The notes: generated from the letters alone by a model not told the origin. A stretch of 64,000 nt of DNA from Ficedula albicollis (GCF_000247815.1 NC_021674.1:12693982-12757981); one strand, 5' to 3'. Positions 9,380-24,840 are shown, numbered from the stretch's first letter. Numbers and translations: made by a program.

Positions 9380-10202
9380 AGTCTTAATAGAATTTATGTT
9401 ACTCTATTTTCCTCTATACTTTATCTATATTATGGGACACAATGGTTTTTATCTGGAATTGAATATGAGCTGATTTCCAAAGCGTTACTTCCAAGAACTT
9501 TTTACAATGTTGTAGGTCCCATCTAATGAATATATAAGATTTCCACATAGAGACATTAACATAATATGATGTTTGCCCAAGACCACTTTTTATATCCCTT
9601 GTACAATGTTTCTATATGATCCTGAGCAAGTCACAACATTTTTTGTTGTGCTCTGAACCGAAGGATGTATCGGATAGGCTCTTCCAACCTGAATTATCAC
9701 ATTATTGTATGGCCCTATCTTGAGACAACTTGATTTTGCCAAAGCAGTCTAGCTCATTTTATGTGAGGTTAGATGGACACATGATCCTGAATTGCAGATG
9801 TGATAGCACTTTGTGATGGAAAATAAACTCCTTTTTATCAAAGCAAATAAAATATAAAAATTGTATTTTACACTTCAACATTAAATTTTAATTTTTTCCC
9901 AAACCTGGGCCTTATGAATTTTGGATTAGTTCCATTTTTGACAGTAATGTGGTATTTTTGTGCTTCACTGTTTCAATAAAATAGTGCAATGGTCTGGTAT
10001 TGCAAAGTAAATGTGTATTTATGAACTAGTAATAGCAACTAATATTGAGGAAAGTCCTTGAGGAAATTAATAATTCTGTAACAGGATTTTAATCATGGAA
10101 AGAGAAGAAGGCGTAGAATTACATATTTAATAAGGGAGATAAAATCCAGAGGTGGGTGTCTTCCCATTGGATGAAAAAAGTCTGTCCCCTGAGTTGATTT
10201 GA
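9380..10202. other. No gene seen; possible tiny CR1 tail
   Basis: This is AT-rich unique sequence. At about 9670-9715, CTCTTCCAACCTGAATTAT followed by ATTATTGTATGG resembles a degraded CR1 3' end on plus. It is too short to call firmly. Confidence 0.45.
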
Positions 10203-10500
10203 ATCACAGAATCAGAGAATGGTTCAGGTTGGAAGGGACGTCAGTGAGTCATCTGCTCCAACCTCTCTGCCTGAGCAGGGTCATGCCAGAGCACATAGCA
10301 CAGGAGATTGTCCAAATAATTCTTGAATATCTCCAGTGAGGGAGACTCCACACCTTCTCTGGGCACTCTGTCCCAGTGCTCAGGCACTGCCATAGTAAGG
10401 ACCCTCTTCTTTATTATGTTCAGGTCAAACTTCCTGTGCATTTGTTCCTGCCTGTTGCCTCTTACCCCATTTAGAGTTCTTGGAAAGAAATAGGAGGTGA
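10203..10500 (-). mobile_element. CR1 LINE 3' end
   Basis: AATCACAGAATCAGAGAATG followed by GGTTGGAAGGGACGTCAGTG marks the CR1 3' end in reverse. Further CR1 blocks follow (ACACCTTCTCTGGGCA, CTGTCCCAGTGCTCAGGCA, TTCCTGTGCATTTG). It is 5' truncated. The open minus frame here is CR1 3' UTR, not a gene. Confidence 0.93.
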
Positions 10501-11438
10501 CAATGTAATCCAAACAGTGTCCATGTGTCCAGTGTCCATGGATCTGTGTAGTGGATACACAAAGACTAGACGGGATTTAAAGCTGAATTGACAAATTCTT
10601 ACCTTTTCCATGCATCACAACCAAGCTTAATGTTGCCTGATGGAAAAGCATTCCTTTTTTTCTGAATTTAATGACTTTTAATGAAGTCTTCTCTCAACAA
10701 GAGTATCATGCCAACTGCTCAAAAGAGAAGCAAAGTAAAAATTTCAGAAAAATATCATATATTAGTTAAAACTATTTTGATGGAATTAAAGCTTGTGCAA
10801 GGTTTCCATCTCCCTAAGATCTGATCCAATGTGTTCATTCTGGGCAAAATTAGGCTTTCATTAATTTCATTAATACTAGTTCTCTGAAATTAGTTTGCAC
10901 TGATGTGAAAACAGATTTTGGCCCACTCTTAAAAAAAACCCAAAAACAAAACCAAAAAACCCTGAACCAATTATATATATGTATATATATTTAAAAAATA
11001 GATTTTATTTATATATGCAATCCATTAAAGGATATTAAATAGAGTAGGATGATAATTCATTTTTTTTCTTTTGTTATTTAGCCTCCTCTATTTTGACTGT
11101 TCTTGTGTATGTATACCGTACATTCCCAGGTTCTGGTTTATGCAGGTATGCATGGTATAAAATGTCATTAAAGGTGGTAGGACTGCATATTAATCTAATA
11201 AATAATAACTAATATTATTCTATACTATATATATGTATATAATATCATTAGAGAAATAGCTAATTTTAATAGAATAACTCTTTGGTTTATGTTCTTTTAG
11301 TGTGATTTAAAGAAGTCAACAAAGTTTGTGATACATTGTTCACCTTAACAGGCTTGAAAAGTAATTAATATCATGTTACATATCATGTAAAATATTCAGT
11401 CTTCTTCGGCACAAAAATGTGCACTATATAGGCATGGC

Positions 11439-11442
<4 letters not shown>
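10501..11442. other. No gene seen
   Basis: This is AT-rich sequence with A-rich (10931-10963) and TA-rich (10970-10995, 11199-11245) low-complexity patches. No coding or repeat-family signal was recognised. Confidence 0.6.

Positions 11443-11475
<33 letters not shown>
11443..11475 (+). repeat. Poly-A tract (33 A)
   Basis: A run of 33 A ends a few bases before the 5' truncation point of a CR1 copy. CR1 elements do not carry poly-A tails, and this tract is at the wrong end. It is therefore either independent low-complexity sequence or the tail of another retrocopy. Confidence 0.95.
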
Positions 11476-11477
<2 letters not shown>

Positions 11478-11483
11478 AAAAAA

Positions 11484-11977
11484 GTGCTCCAGCCCTGGGA
11501 TCCAATACAGGAAGGACATGGAACTGCCAGAGTGAGTCCAGAGGAGGGACAACAAGATGATCTGAGGGCTGGAGAGTCTTTTCCTTAAAGGAAAGACTGA
11601 AAGAGTGAGACAACTGGGATTGCTCAGTCTGGAAAGGAGAAGGCTTTGGTTTTTTACTGGAAGGCTAATTGTGGCCTTCCAGTACCTGAAGGGAACTTGT
11701 AGCAAGATAATGACTTTTAACAACAGTGTGTAATGACAGGAAAAGGGGAATGGGAACTGAAAGAGAGTAGGTTTAAATTGGATATTAGGGAAAAATTCTT
11801 TACTGTGAAGACTTTTAGGCACTAGAACAGGTTGCCAGAGAAGTTGTGGATGTCCCATCCCTGGGGCTCTGAGCAGTCTGGACTAGTGGAAGCTGTCCTT
11901 GCCTATAGCAGTGGGGGCTGGAACAAGATGATCTTCTAGGTCCCCTTCCAACCCAAATCATTTTATGATTCTATAAA
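11484..11977 (+). mobile_element. CR1 LINE 3' end
   Basis: This is a plus-strand CR1 fragment. It contains the 3' region (GTGGCCTTCCAGTACCTGAA, AGGGAAAAATTCTTTACTGT, GGTTGCCAGAGAAGTTGTGG, TTCCAACCCAAATCATT) and ends with the tail ATTTTATGATTCTATAA. The fragment is about 494 bp, 5' truncated and moderately diverged. Confidence 0.95.
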
Positions 11978-13235
11978 AAATATTGATTGTACATAAACTT
12001 TTTTTTTGTTTATGCTGTAGTAACTTTATGAGAACAACCAGGTTGCAAAATGCTGTCAGAGATATCATCTTTTCTTGTACTGAAATCTCTCTGCTTGGTG
12101 GCCCTGTTCAGGTTGCAGCGCAGCACAATGCAGTCTAACTATGGTGCAGCTACAGCTGCTGTCACTGTGAGCTTACAATGTACTGAAAGATTTTATTTTT
12201 CATATAGTGTGAAATCTGATAAAGGAGTATATACATTTCTCTCAGAAAAAAAAGAGGTTTTATATATGAAATTGTAAATCACCAGTATTTACTTTAAATT
12301 TTAATGAAATCCAATAGGGTACAAACTACATAAAGCTCTTTAAACAATTTCTCTGTACATTTGGAAAAGTATAAATAGATAAGTCTTTACTCTGTCTTTG
12401 TATTTTAGTTATTGAATAAAGTTTACTTAGGTAAAAATTTATGCAGGAAAATAAACATATTTTGGAATAAGATGGCAAAGCCTCAAAACATATCTTTACA
12501 AGTCAGACCAGAGGGGGATTGTTTATGTATATGCTGAGTGGAAAGAACATACAAATCAGTTATTGATGATAGGCAAATGGCTCAGTTTGTAAAAAGGTAA
12601 AAACAGAATTGTTCTCAATGCAAAGTGCTGTAGGAACACTTGCAGGCAAACAACATGTGCTTGATGTCATTCCTGAGGTAGATAATGACCCTGTAGTGGC
12701 CATGAATCTCCTGATAAGACAGACCTAAACAGTTGAGCATGGTCTAGTTTATATTTGAAATGGGTTCAGGGCACTATTGCTTTGAACCTTTGACTCATTT
12801 CCAATGAAACTTTCCAACAGTTGTACACAGTCCTCTCCACTGTTTACCTGCGCATTCACTGATGGTCAAAATTTCATTGGCCTTTAGACATTGTCCAGGT
12901 TGAGCTGCTGAGAACAGAAAATGATTCAATAGGAAATGATGTATATCAAGGGGTTTGAATTTCACAGGCTTTGAAATTGTTTTTTTTTCCCAGCCTTCAT
13001 ATTTGCATAGTTTAAAATAAATTAGGAATATTTTTTAAGCAAAGGAGACATGTTGTACAGGTTAACATCTAATAAGTGAATTTTTTAACATTTTTATCTG
13101 GATATTGGCAAAAAGCAGCTGCAAAATTCTTCAAAAGACTGGAAAAGTAGGATATGCTCTACTTTTCCAAGTTTCTATGTAGCATTCACATGCAGAGGGT
13201 CTATTTGTATGTAACCACCAATAATAATGTTTCAC
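11978..13235. other. No gene seen
   Basis: Unique AT-rich sequence. Short open frames have no recognisable domain. Confidence 0.6.
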
Positions 13236-13680
13236 CTAGCAGATGAAGGTGGGAGCGATGGATATTGGCTCCCTGCATTTAGAAAGGTTTCCAATGCTGT
13301 ATCCCATAAGATCCTCATAGAGAGGCTAACATAATGTGGAATAGAAATCTGAGTGGGAATCTTATTAACATACATAAATACTACAAGAGAGTATGCAGAG
13401 AATATGAACCCAGGCTCACTTGTGGTGCCTAGGGACAGGACCAGAGGCAATGGACTAAAGCAGAAACACAGGGAGTTTCATCTGAATATCAGGAAACACT
13501 CTTTTACTGTGAGGGCTGCTGAACACATGCACGTGTTACCCAGAAAGGTTGTGGAGCCTCCATCTCCGGATATTCTCAAAACCTGTCTTGACATGGTCCT
13601 GGACAACTGCTTTTGCAAGAGGTTGGAACCACAGGTTCCTGCCAACCTCAACCATTCAAAGTTTTTCTGTGATGCAGGAG
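13236..13680 (+). mobile_element. CR1 LINE fragment with internal deletion (RT piece joined to 3' end)
   Basis: Positions 13253-13330 resemble the CR1 reverse-transcriptase segment that encodes the YLDF-x-KAFDTVSHKIL region (CCCATAAGATCCTCATAGA is the best-preserved part). From about 13395 the sequence is CR1 3' UTR (GGAAACACTCTTTTACTGTG, AAAGGTTGTGGAGCCTCCAT, CCTCAACCATTCAAAG). The middle is missing, so the copy has an internal deletion. Substitutions and stops break the frame. Confidence 0.75.
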
Positions 13681-16600
13681 TGAAAAAATCCACCAGAACT
13701 TGAATACAGGCACATACACAAGTGTTTTCCATTTCACATTGTAGGAAAAGACTAGAAAGAACTCCCCTTAAAAGTTGTCTACGTTTCAAATCTTTCAAAA
13801 GTAGAAATAGTTGGTTGTTTTGTGGGTTTTTTTGTTTGTTGTTTTTTTGTTGGTTGTCTTTCTTTTTTTAATGCAAAACCAATCTCCATGGAGTTACAGC
13901 GTATATTAAAGCTAAGGTTCATCATGTGAACTGGTAAATACAGCAGAGGAGGAACAGGGCCTTTGTGTGTCCTAGACTTCCCCTAAATGAAGAGTTGTTC
14001 ATTCTACTTTTAAAAGCACCCATAAAAATTTTTCTTTGGATATCATGAAAAGTTTTGCTCATCCTTTTGGGGAGACTATGCTTTTCATAAACATGCTGGT
14101 AATTTCCATCATACTTCCTATGGTTCCTATGCAGAATACTGCACCCTTTATGACAATCCAGTCTTTCTCTTATGGCAGACAGCTCCAGAAGGGTGATATA
14201 CAAGAACAGCCAAGAGACCCTTCACTATGAAAAATAGTTCCCAGATACATTGCCAGACTCAAAAATGAAAAATAATAGATTTTTCCTCTGTTTCTTTAGA
14301 AAGCAATAATAAAAGGATGATGTATCTATATCCCAAAAAAGGATAAGGTTTATCCCTTTTTGAATTTGAAATGTCAAGTGAAGTATGAAGAATATTCAGC
14401 CATGTCTGTAATAAAAAAGAATTAAAAAGTCTAGCTTTGTTTGTTTTTAAATGTGGTATGAAGAAACATATTTAGCAACCAGCCACAAGGCAGTAAAATT
14501 GATTTCTGGTTTATCTGGTGTAGCTCTGAGTCTCTCACTGAGCTAGGAAATAATTGATTGCTTGAAGCCTTGTAGCAGTAGTTAAAAATTGATAAATGCT
14601 AAAGCTGGCACAGTGTTTTATAGATTCTCAAGAATTGTGGAGCCTCCATATTTCTTTCTCATCACCAGCTCTAGAACATATGGTGAAATTTAAAAGATGC
14701 TTCATCTTACCCTTAGTAAGTTACATTTGGCAAATCTAAGACCTTTTACTGTGGGATAGAAAGTAAAATCTTTAGTCACATAGCACTGATGAGTAGCATA
14801 TGAAACCAAGTATGTTTTTGCAGGTTAGCCTACTGGTTTACATTAGCTGCTTAAATTACAGTAAACACCCACAAAATGTCTATGTCTGTAATCACAGTTT
14901 GTTATGTTTAGCAAAACTATTGGTATTGATAGCTATGATGTTTGTCAATAAATAAAACTGCTGTACTAAATAAAGAAATAAACTGCTGTAAAAAAATCAG
15001 TATCAGGTCCCATTTGGCAAAGAAATGCCTAAATATAATACAAGTTTCCTTTATTAATGCCGGAAGTTGGCTGCATTAATATATCAGCTGACTTTTATAC
15101 TAGGGCACATGTTCTGTTGCTATATGCACCTTAGTACAAATTATCACAGCATAGTGATGTTGCTTCCACATCAAATTAGACAATAAATATCTTAGCTTCA
15201 TTTGCTAAAACAGGAAAACCAGGAAGTGATAGAATTGATTATTGAGGCAAATTTCACTACTAGTTCCTTAACTGAATAGAAAACACAGCAGGCAACAGAA
15301 CTCAGTCTCTTACACTTATATTAAGAACTAGAGCTCAAATTATTTATTTGCTGACTATTTTGCTAAGCAAACAAAAATATTTTAAATTGTTTCTGTAAAC
15401 TCAGCAACTCAGCACTTAGCTTCAACATATCTGGTTACATCTGGGATCAAACTGGAGTTTTCCTTTGCAGATGAATGAGACAGGTGATTAGCATCAAAAT
15501 AGTCTGTTTATTCATGAAAATCTTGCTTTCTAAGGCTGTGTTTCAAGTCAGACCAGCACTTGCAGGACAGAGTACATAACATTTCATATGCAATGCTTGT
15601 AGCAAACTCAATGGCCTTAGGAACACTGCAGTGTACTGCTATTTTTCTTGTCAGCATTATTAATATTTTTGAACAGCTAATGTGATGAAGACTTGAAACA
15701 TAATTACAATAAGGATGGAACTAAATCCTTGTCCCCCACTCGCTCCTTCACTTTCTACTTTAGGACTGTTTTATCTACTGCCTTGAAAAAGAGGATAGAG
15801 AGGGAAAGAAATACAAGCAAACAGAGTCATATTCTGAAGGAGCTGCTTTCTCATCAAATCACATGATACTGAATAAACTCTAATTAAAATGTCCCTGGGG
15901 TACTGATTTTATATTTTTTATCAGGTTCTTCTTCCCCCATTTCACCTTCAAAACATACTGGGCTGTCATCTGGAGCTCCATCGGGATTATTGAGTGTGTG
16001 AGGTCTCAGCTTCCTCCTTTTCTGGAACTGTTTTCCAACTCAATTAACTCCAGTACTCCAGTTTCAGTAGTGCTGGGAAAATAGATATTAAATAAGCAAG
16101 TTTGCAGTTAAAAATGCTACATTCTCCTCATGCAAATAAGTGGATGTGTGGGGGTTTAATTAGCTCGTGCTAGGTGAGGTATTTTAAATAATCAGCATTA
16201 CCCAGACTCAAAGGTGTGGTGATGGCTTGTCACCATGAGTTTCTTGCTGAAGAATGTTAATGTTGCTTTTAAAATGGATAATTTAAATGTATCAAGTTAA
16301 ATTAAGTTGTATACATCCATGGAATTCTCTCCGAAAGGCCAGGGAATTTTTCTTGACCCAAACATTTAGAATTTAGATGCTGAGAGATAAAATACACTCC
16401 AACTCTTTGGTCTCTGCATGCCCTAATAAAATGTTTCTTTGAACAGTTTTTAAACAAAAACCTCTTTAAATCTCTTTAAATGAGAATTTTGAATTATCAG
16501 AAATCTAATGTCTTTTACCTACACCACTGAATTTTTATCGGCAGCAAATTCGCCCTGAGAAAGTGTGGCCCAAATTGAACAGTAAGGTTCTGACTTCCTG

Positions 16601-16754
16601 TTTCCATCTTTCTTCAGCTTTTAGGGCTTCAGTGGGTGCTCAGTCTCATAGGTGGGACACATTCAGATGCAATGTTGTGCTTAAATATACATTACCCCTC
16701 CAAATGCAATACTGTGTTGAGATGCTGTGCAAACCCTGCATGTAATTCATCTTC
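13681..16754. other. No gene seen
   Basis: Unique AT-rich sequence. It includes a T/G-rich low-complexity stretch at 13811-13869. No open frame has a recognisable domain and no repeat family was identified. Confidence 0.6.
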
Positions 16755-18419
<1,665 letters not shown>

Positions 18420-19744
18420 GTTAAAAGTAGACAACTAATAGTGTAGGATATAAAACATACAAGCAAGTAAAAATATTTTTTACTGCAGAAATCTCTTGAA
18501 GGTTAATAAGCAGTTTGTGGGAAGCATCTTCTGATTTTTTAAAAAAACGATGGATTTAAAAGTTGTCAAATTTGTAACTGCCAGGAAAACCCAGCTGAAA
18601 GATAAGCAGAGAACCATCAGTTCCTTCTCAAAGCTAAGTTGTCTTTATCTAAAAAGAAACATGATGAATCATCACATTTGCACAGTTCTTTTCTTTAAAT
18701 ATTTTCATTTCTTCACAATTCAGATCACTCTGTTGCAATAAGAATATATTGTCATTATGTGACTTAAAGTATTGCCTTATAATATGACAACATCTTTCAT
18801 TATGGGATCTAATTTCACTCTTTTGAATTTAAATTACTTTTCCTTGCTCATTACATGTCTTTTCTGTAACTTTCATTATACTCATTTTTCTTTTGATAAT
18901 TCACAAACATCCATAACTTCTGATAACTTTGTCTTCAAGGACAGAAAGATAAATAGGAGATCCATGAATAGTTGTAATCTTCTTGATCTTGAAAATGCAA
19001 CTATATATTATGATGGATGTTTAGAATCATAGAAACAGGAAAAAAAAGCTGATTAATTGCTCTTTAAACAGATCTAGCAGTAGAAATGCAAATAATATCT
19101 AACAGTGAGCTAAAATCTTCAAGTAGCTGTCAATCATGTTTCCATGCAATATTTAAAACTTGAATCATGCTGTGTTGTAATACCCCATAAACAAAAGTCC
19201 TAAAAAAACCTTTATGTTTTATCTGAAAAAAGGAAGAAGGGGTAAAAAAGCAAGCAAACAAAAAAGTATTCAAGCCGTGAACTCCATGAATAAGATTGTG
19301 GGATCATCCTCTTAACTAATGTGGTGGGAGATCCACTCTGCACCACACCCTAACAGTCCATGTGGTGCATGAAAGGTTATCACCACCACATGGATTTCTG
19401 CAGTGTCCTGCTGGTCCTTCTTTACCCTGCAGTGTGATGGGGGAGGAAGGATGAGCACTCTCACCAATGACTGGGTAATTCTTTTTCTCATGGGTGCACA
19501 AGCCATGAATTGCAAGTTACGAGTTAAGGATTAGAGAATTTGGAAATTAGAAAGTATGTGAATGAATTAACAAGGAGATGAACTAGTTAATCCACATTAG
19601 ACTAATCTTTACAAGTGGGATTCAGCCCTTGTTTGGTGTTTGCTTTCTTTCCTAATGAATTCATAAAATAAAGATTAATTTTGCAGAATACTCTAGCCTG
19701 TAAAATCAGGAGATCCAACCAGATTTGAATGCACCCTTCTAGAC
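18420..19744. other. No gene seen
   Basis: Unique AT-rich sequence with short, motif-free open frames. Confidence 0.6.
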
Positions 19745-20290
19745 TCACTGATGCAGTACAGACTAAGTAAGTGGTCAGTGAGGTGGACTAAAAAACAGCT
19801 AAACTGTCAGGGTCACAGGATGCTGATGAGTGGCATGAAATCCAGGTGGTTGGCAGTAATCAGTGGTGTACCCCAGGGAATACATTAACGCCAGTACTAT
19901 TTAACATTGTCATAAATGCCTTGGGCAGAGCACTTTCAACAAGTTTGCAGATGATATAAAATCAGGAGGAATGGTCAATACTGGATTAACTGCCATGCAG
20001 ATGGATATGGACAGTCTGGAGAAATGGGATGATCAGAACCTTCAGCAAAGGTTCAGAACTTCAACAGAGGGAAATAAAAGAATCCTGCTGCTGTGGATGA
20101 ATAATCCCATGCACCTGGGCAGGCTGGTGACAGACTGGTTGGAGAGTGGCTTTGCAGAGAATAACACAGGGGTTCTAATGGACACCAGATTGGAGAGAAG
20201 TCAGAAAGATGCCCCTGAGGAAAGTCCAACAACCTACATTAGACAGAGCACTGCCAGCAGGCCAAAGCAGGTGCTCTTTCCATTCTACTC
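19745..20290 (+). mobile_element. CR1 LINE fragment (late RT region)
   Basis: The run GGTGTACCCCAGGGAA is the CR1 reverse-transcriptase 'GVPQG' motif. It is followed by AGTACTATTTAACATTGTCATAAATG and AAGTTTGCAGATGATATAAAA, the region of the F/Y-A-D-D catalytic motif (seen here as FADD-like). Indels break the frame, and the copy is truncated at both ends. Confidence 0.85.
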
Positions 20291-21064
20291 AGTGTTGGAG
20301 CATAGTGCTATAGCTGCCTGTGAGGAGATATTCTGTAGCACGTATGTCTGTAAGGGTAGAGTTCTTGGGGATCTTTGCATCTTCTCTGAGCTAGACAAAT
20401 ATGTGCCACTAATGTTTGGTCTGTGTTGATAACCCTGTCTGCCAGGCCACGTGTGCAGTGGCAGCCACAGCACCATGGTCATCAGCTTCTGCAGATGGTG
20501 TTCATAGTTAGCAAATTCAAATAGAGCAAGTTTTCTCCCTAAGGCACTATCTGTTTATGACATAGGGTGTCACTCGAATGCCCCAAGCTGCAGTTGCTCA
20601 GCCCTGTGTGTCAGCCTGTCTGTGTGCAGCAGCCTCCACCCTGTGTGCCAAAGGAGAAGAGTTACCTGCCTGTGTGGGAACATTGTCTCCTCCCATGGAT
20701 GCTAGAACTTCCCATACTCATGTGTTGGGATGTGTGGGCAGCCCAAGCATGTAGGAGCACCTAACACCTCAGTGCAGCATGAAAGCAGAAACCACTGAGC
20801 AGGGAGGTGAAATGTGAGGCACGTTTTAATTCCTCCGGAGGAGCTGTGCGTGAAGTGCCTCATTCCTGTTGGTAAGGGACTGCTCAGGTGGACATTCCCC
20901 TGCTGGTGTGAATAGGGGCACCACCCAGTGCTATGCATGCAGCTTTGTTTGCTTTTTAACCTCTGCTTCTCTCTTGCTTGTCTGTCTCCCTGACAGCTTT
21001 CTAATCTTTCCTGGTTTTCTTTTGCTTGGAGTGGAAAGAGGAGGGACTTAATCCTATACTGCTT

Positions 21065-21066
<2 letters not shown>
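20291..21066. other. Relatively GC-rich unique stretch, no gene called
   Basis: This stretch has higher GC than its surroundings. TGTCTGTCTCCCTGACAG (about 20979-20996) looks like a 3' splice site, but I see no matching exon with coding bias. It could hold an untranslated exon; I see nothing firm. Confidence 0.4.

Positions 21067-21095
<29 letters not shown>
21067..21095. repeat. Poly-T tract (29 T)
   Basis: A run of 29 T with no recognisable retrocopy beside it. Confidence 0.95.
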
Positions 21096-24000
21096 GGTAG
21101 GATTGTAATACAAGTTAGGTTTCTCACTAGGACTTAATACTTTCTCTGTATATTTTTGCCTCAGTTTGCTGTCCTGCGAGGAAGAAAGTCCCTGCAGATT
21201 AAAGCTTTTGGACTGGGCCAATCTCCATAATGTTTATAACGAAAAAGGCATATTTAGAGATGCAAAATGGTAAGTAAAAATGGCTGCTTCAACAAAACCC
21301 AACCCCATCAGTATATTTTTATGGACTGTTACATTTTTCTTCAAAGTCAAGATTTTTATTGCCACTAGAAAGATTTTTAGTGCTGAAAAAGAAATATATA
21401 GGAGTAATCCTAAAACATTGGGGTTTGGGAGAATGGCCACGTTGGTAATTACCCATAAGCCTTCACAGCACAGCAAGAAATGTTTCTATGATCTATTTCT
21501 ATTGCTTAGAAAAATCTAGAAAGCCTGTACAATACAGTATGCCCTGATATTAGCTTTACCTCAGCAACCTTACTGAAGCTTAACTTAATGAAGTAAAAAA
21601 TTCAGAAATGTGTTTCTGCATGCATTTGTTTCATAGATTTATTATACATAAATCCACTTATAAAATGCATTGGGATACAAAGTCATCACTGCAGAAACTT
21701 CTACATACTGATGCATGTATTACAGTCTCCATTACCAATAATATATAGAAGGTAGAACATTTAATGATGATGAACAGAGGTTAGACACAGACTGACTGAT
21801 GTGTGCATAATTCTCAAGAGCTGCTAAAGGAAAAAAAGATATTTCCTCTATATAAGAGGCAAATTATTTTATATCTGTACATTATGTTTCCACTTGTTCC
21901 TATTTATCCTATATGGACTCCAGACTTAAAAGCATTTACACAAATCTACTTATACCAGTAGAAATAGCTTCATTACATTGCCTTAACTCCTTCTAGGTGA
22001 AGAGTTTAGGGAAAATTGTGACTTGCTTAAAAAGGATAGAAAGTTTCTACTAATATTTATGGAATTCTACACTGGAAAAGTTTGGGCAGCCTGAGCACGC
22101 TATATAACAAATTATGCTTTCGTTCATAAAGCATGGCTTTACATATAAAAATAACACTCTCATAGGTTTTAAACTTCACACTTGAAGTGAAGAGCATCAG
22201 TAAGAGTGTAACAATGATCAAATCTGTGAGAAATCCTGCCAGTAAAACTACCAGAATACCTAGAAAATTCTACTCAGCACCTTGATGAGTTCACCACTGT
22301 AAGAGAACACTATGTCAAGTTAATTTTACCTCAGTATCACCTTTACATACATGAAGAGTTAAAGCTGATTCACAAGCAACTGTTGCAATATTCTTAAATC
22401 TGCCCTTCCTTTCACTTGGCTTTTTTTTTTAGGAAGCTATTTCTGACATATTAGGATGCTCATGGTGCTTCATGGGTGGTTTGGTTTGGGGTAAATTTGC
22501 GAGGAATAGCATAACTTAATATTCAACACTAACAGAACAGATGACTGGGGATACAAGCATCATAAAGTTACTCCAAGACATTGGGTTGTCATTTGAAAGG
22601 CTTCACTCATGGATTACAATGGAAAATAAATTATTTAATATTGATTGAGGTAAACCATGACATTCAGACTTCTGAGCCACTGAGATATCTTGTAAAGCTT
22701 TATTCATAAAGTCTCTACAGTATTCCTACTTAAGCTAACCTTACAGAAAAACCTGTCCTCTGGGATATGCTTCAGAATACTCATGGAGGCTGGTTACTGC
22801 TGCAGGGTATGCCTCCTTTGTGAAAAGAAGAACAGGAGTAGGAATCCAAACTGTGAGAAGACTGCCTTGAGACACTAGGCTCGCACAGGTGCATGGAGGA
22901 ATCCATGATAACTGACTTGAGAGGTTTGATATCTCTCTGAGAAAAAAATTACGTATTTTCAACACAATTAAAATTAAGTCTTGATAATTTTATTGGATTG
23001 CACCAAAAGCGATACGTTTCTGCAAAATATAATTTAATTGTAAATGTATTTTTAGAAGAAAGGTGTTTTATCAAGAAAATTTTCCACTTGTTCTTTCCTT
23101 CATATACATACTGCTTTATTTCACAATTGCCCACTGTTTACAATGCTAAGCACATAAAGCAAGTATAGGCATTTTTAATTGAATTTGTTCAACAGCCCAG
23201 TGGATCTCATTTATGATTTTCTTTCTAAGTAGCATCAGAAAGGAAGATGAGCTATTATTCTGAGAATTCATACGCAATCTTTTTGAAATCTTCTTTAACT
23301 GCAGATATTGGTGTGCACATGTAGAGGTACATTCTTAGGACTTTGATATACCCACAGACCTTTGAGGTCCACATTCCACACACCTGTGTGTGTATATAAA
23401 TCTTAGAAGGAATTAGCTGTACATGGGTAATAATTTCCATCAAGGCCTGTTGGGAAGGTGCAAAACACACCTTGAAAACTTGACTGCACATTGCAGCTTC
23501 CACAAGGTTTGTCTGTATGAACCCATTTCTTCTCCACATCTCCACGGAAGGGAGGAGGTTATGCATGGCCTCTGTAGATGTAGGACTATATACACATTCA
23601 TCCTGAGGAAGAACATTTGAGAACAGCCTCATTTCCAAGGATGTGTTGCAGCTTTCAGTGCATTACCTTGTGTTTGGTAGACTAGGCTACAAAAAATATC
23701 ACTGTACAGTGTTATTTAAACTGGCAAAATTAAGAGGCAGGATTACACAGGTGGAATTATTTGCGTGGTAACTACCATAAAGGTGTGATTACATCCTGGA
23801 ACTACTTAGTAAATAAGTAGTTTAAAAAAAAAACAGATAAGGAATTTTCATAGGGTGACTTCTTCCTGCAGGTCACATGCAATATGTAGCCTTCAGGGAC
23901 ACTGCAGAACACTTTATCCATTTGAAAACAATTTGATGCTCAAATTCACTTCTGAAAACACTGACCTGTTTTTCTTTGCAAGTGCACATGCACATGTGAA

Positions 24001-24643
24001 TGAGAGCAGGGTTTGTCCTGTAAGGGACAGACACAGTCCACACTGTTACCCAGCTTTTCTAAGAACATCTGCAGCATATCCTGTGATTCTTTTCTGTGAC
24101 TGAAGACAAACTCTACGCTTTTGCATCTTAATATAGTGATTCAAAGCCTGCTCAGTACAGGGAACCACTGTGTATTGTTTAGTATCTGATACTTCATTTA
24201 GTGACCAAACTCAAAAGGGTATTTCACTGATGAAGGAAGTCACTTGCATTGTTTCATGTCCCAGGGAACCAGCTAGAGATCTATTCAGGTGGTATATGGA
24301 TGTATATGCAATTGTATATGTCTGAAGTTGATATTTTGAGCTATATTTAAAGGTTGTTTGATTTAGTTGTGTTCACATGAATGTCCCTTATGAAGACTAT
24401 GTGATGGTAGTAATCTAAGATAAAAGAGGCAAACGTATCTTAATATATCTACACTACACAAGGACCATATTTTGTGAGCATTATACATGTTAAATTCAAC
24501 TGTGGAGCACCTAAATACTCTCAGAACATGTTATTTAATTTTTTCCTCTTTATAGTTTATTCTATTCAGCAAACTTAAATCCTAATATATAAATAGATGT
24601 GCTGTCTGGCACTGCTTAAACTCTCTCATAGCTAAAAGAAGCT
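21096..24643. other. No gene seen
   Basis: Unique AT-rich sequence. Open frames are short and show no conserved motif; no interspersed repeat was recognised. Confidence 0.6.
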
Positions 24644-24720
24644 TGTCATGGTTTAACCCAAGAAATCAGCCTGGACCAGTGGGAGAACCACTGGAACACT
24701 AATAAAATCAGTAACCACTA
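24644..24720 (-). mobile_element. LTR terminal fragment
   Basis: TGTCATGGTTTAACCC is a typical terminus of bird LTRs (GGGTTAAACCATGACA when read on minus). The homology fades into AT-rich low-complexity sequence, and no matching second end or target-site duplication was found. Confidence 0.5.
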
Positions 24721-24736
24721 AAAATGAGAATATAGT

Positions 24737-24840
24737 ACTCTCTCTCTCTATATATATATATAACATGTATATATATATTACATATAATACAGAATAATAT
24801 ATATTCTATAAAATATATAATTAATAATTAGTATAAATTA
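24737..24840. repeat. Compound (CT)n/(TA)n low-complexity region
   Basis: Short (CT)n followed by (TA)n and TA-rich sequence. Confidence 0.9.

Noticed and set aside
20979..20996. Pyrimidine tract plus CAG resembling a 3' splice site
   Set aside because: Such sites are common by chance, and no adjacent exon with coding features could be found.
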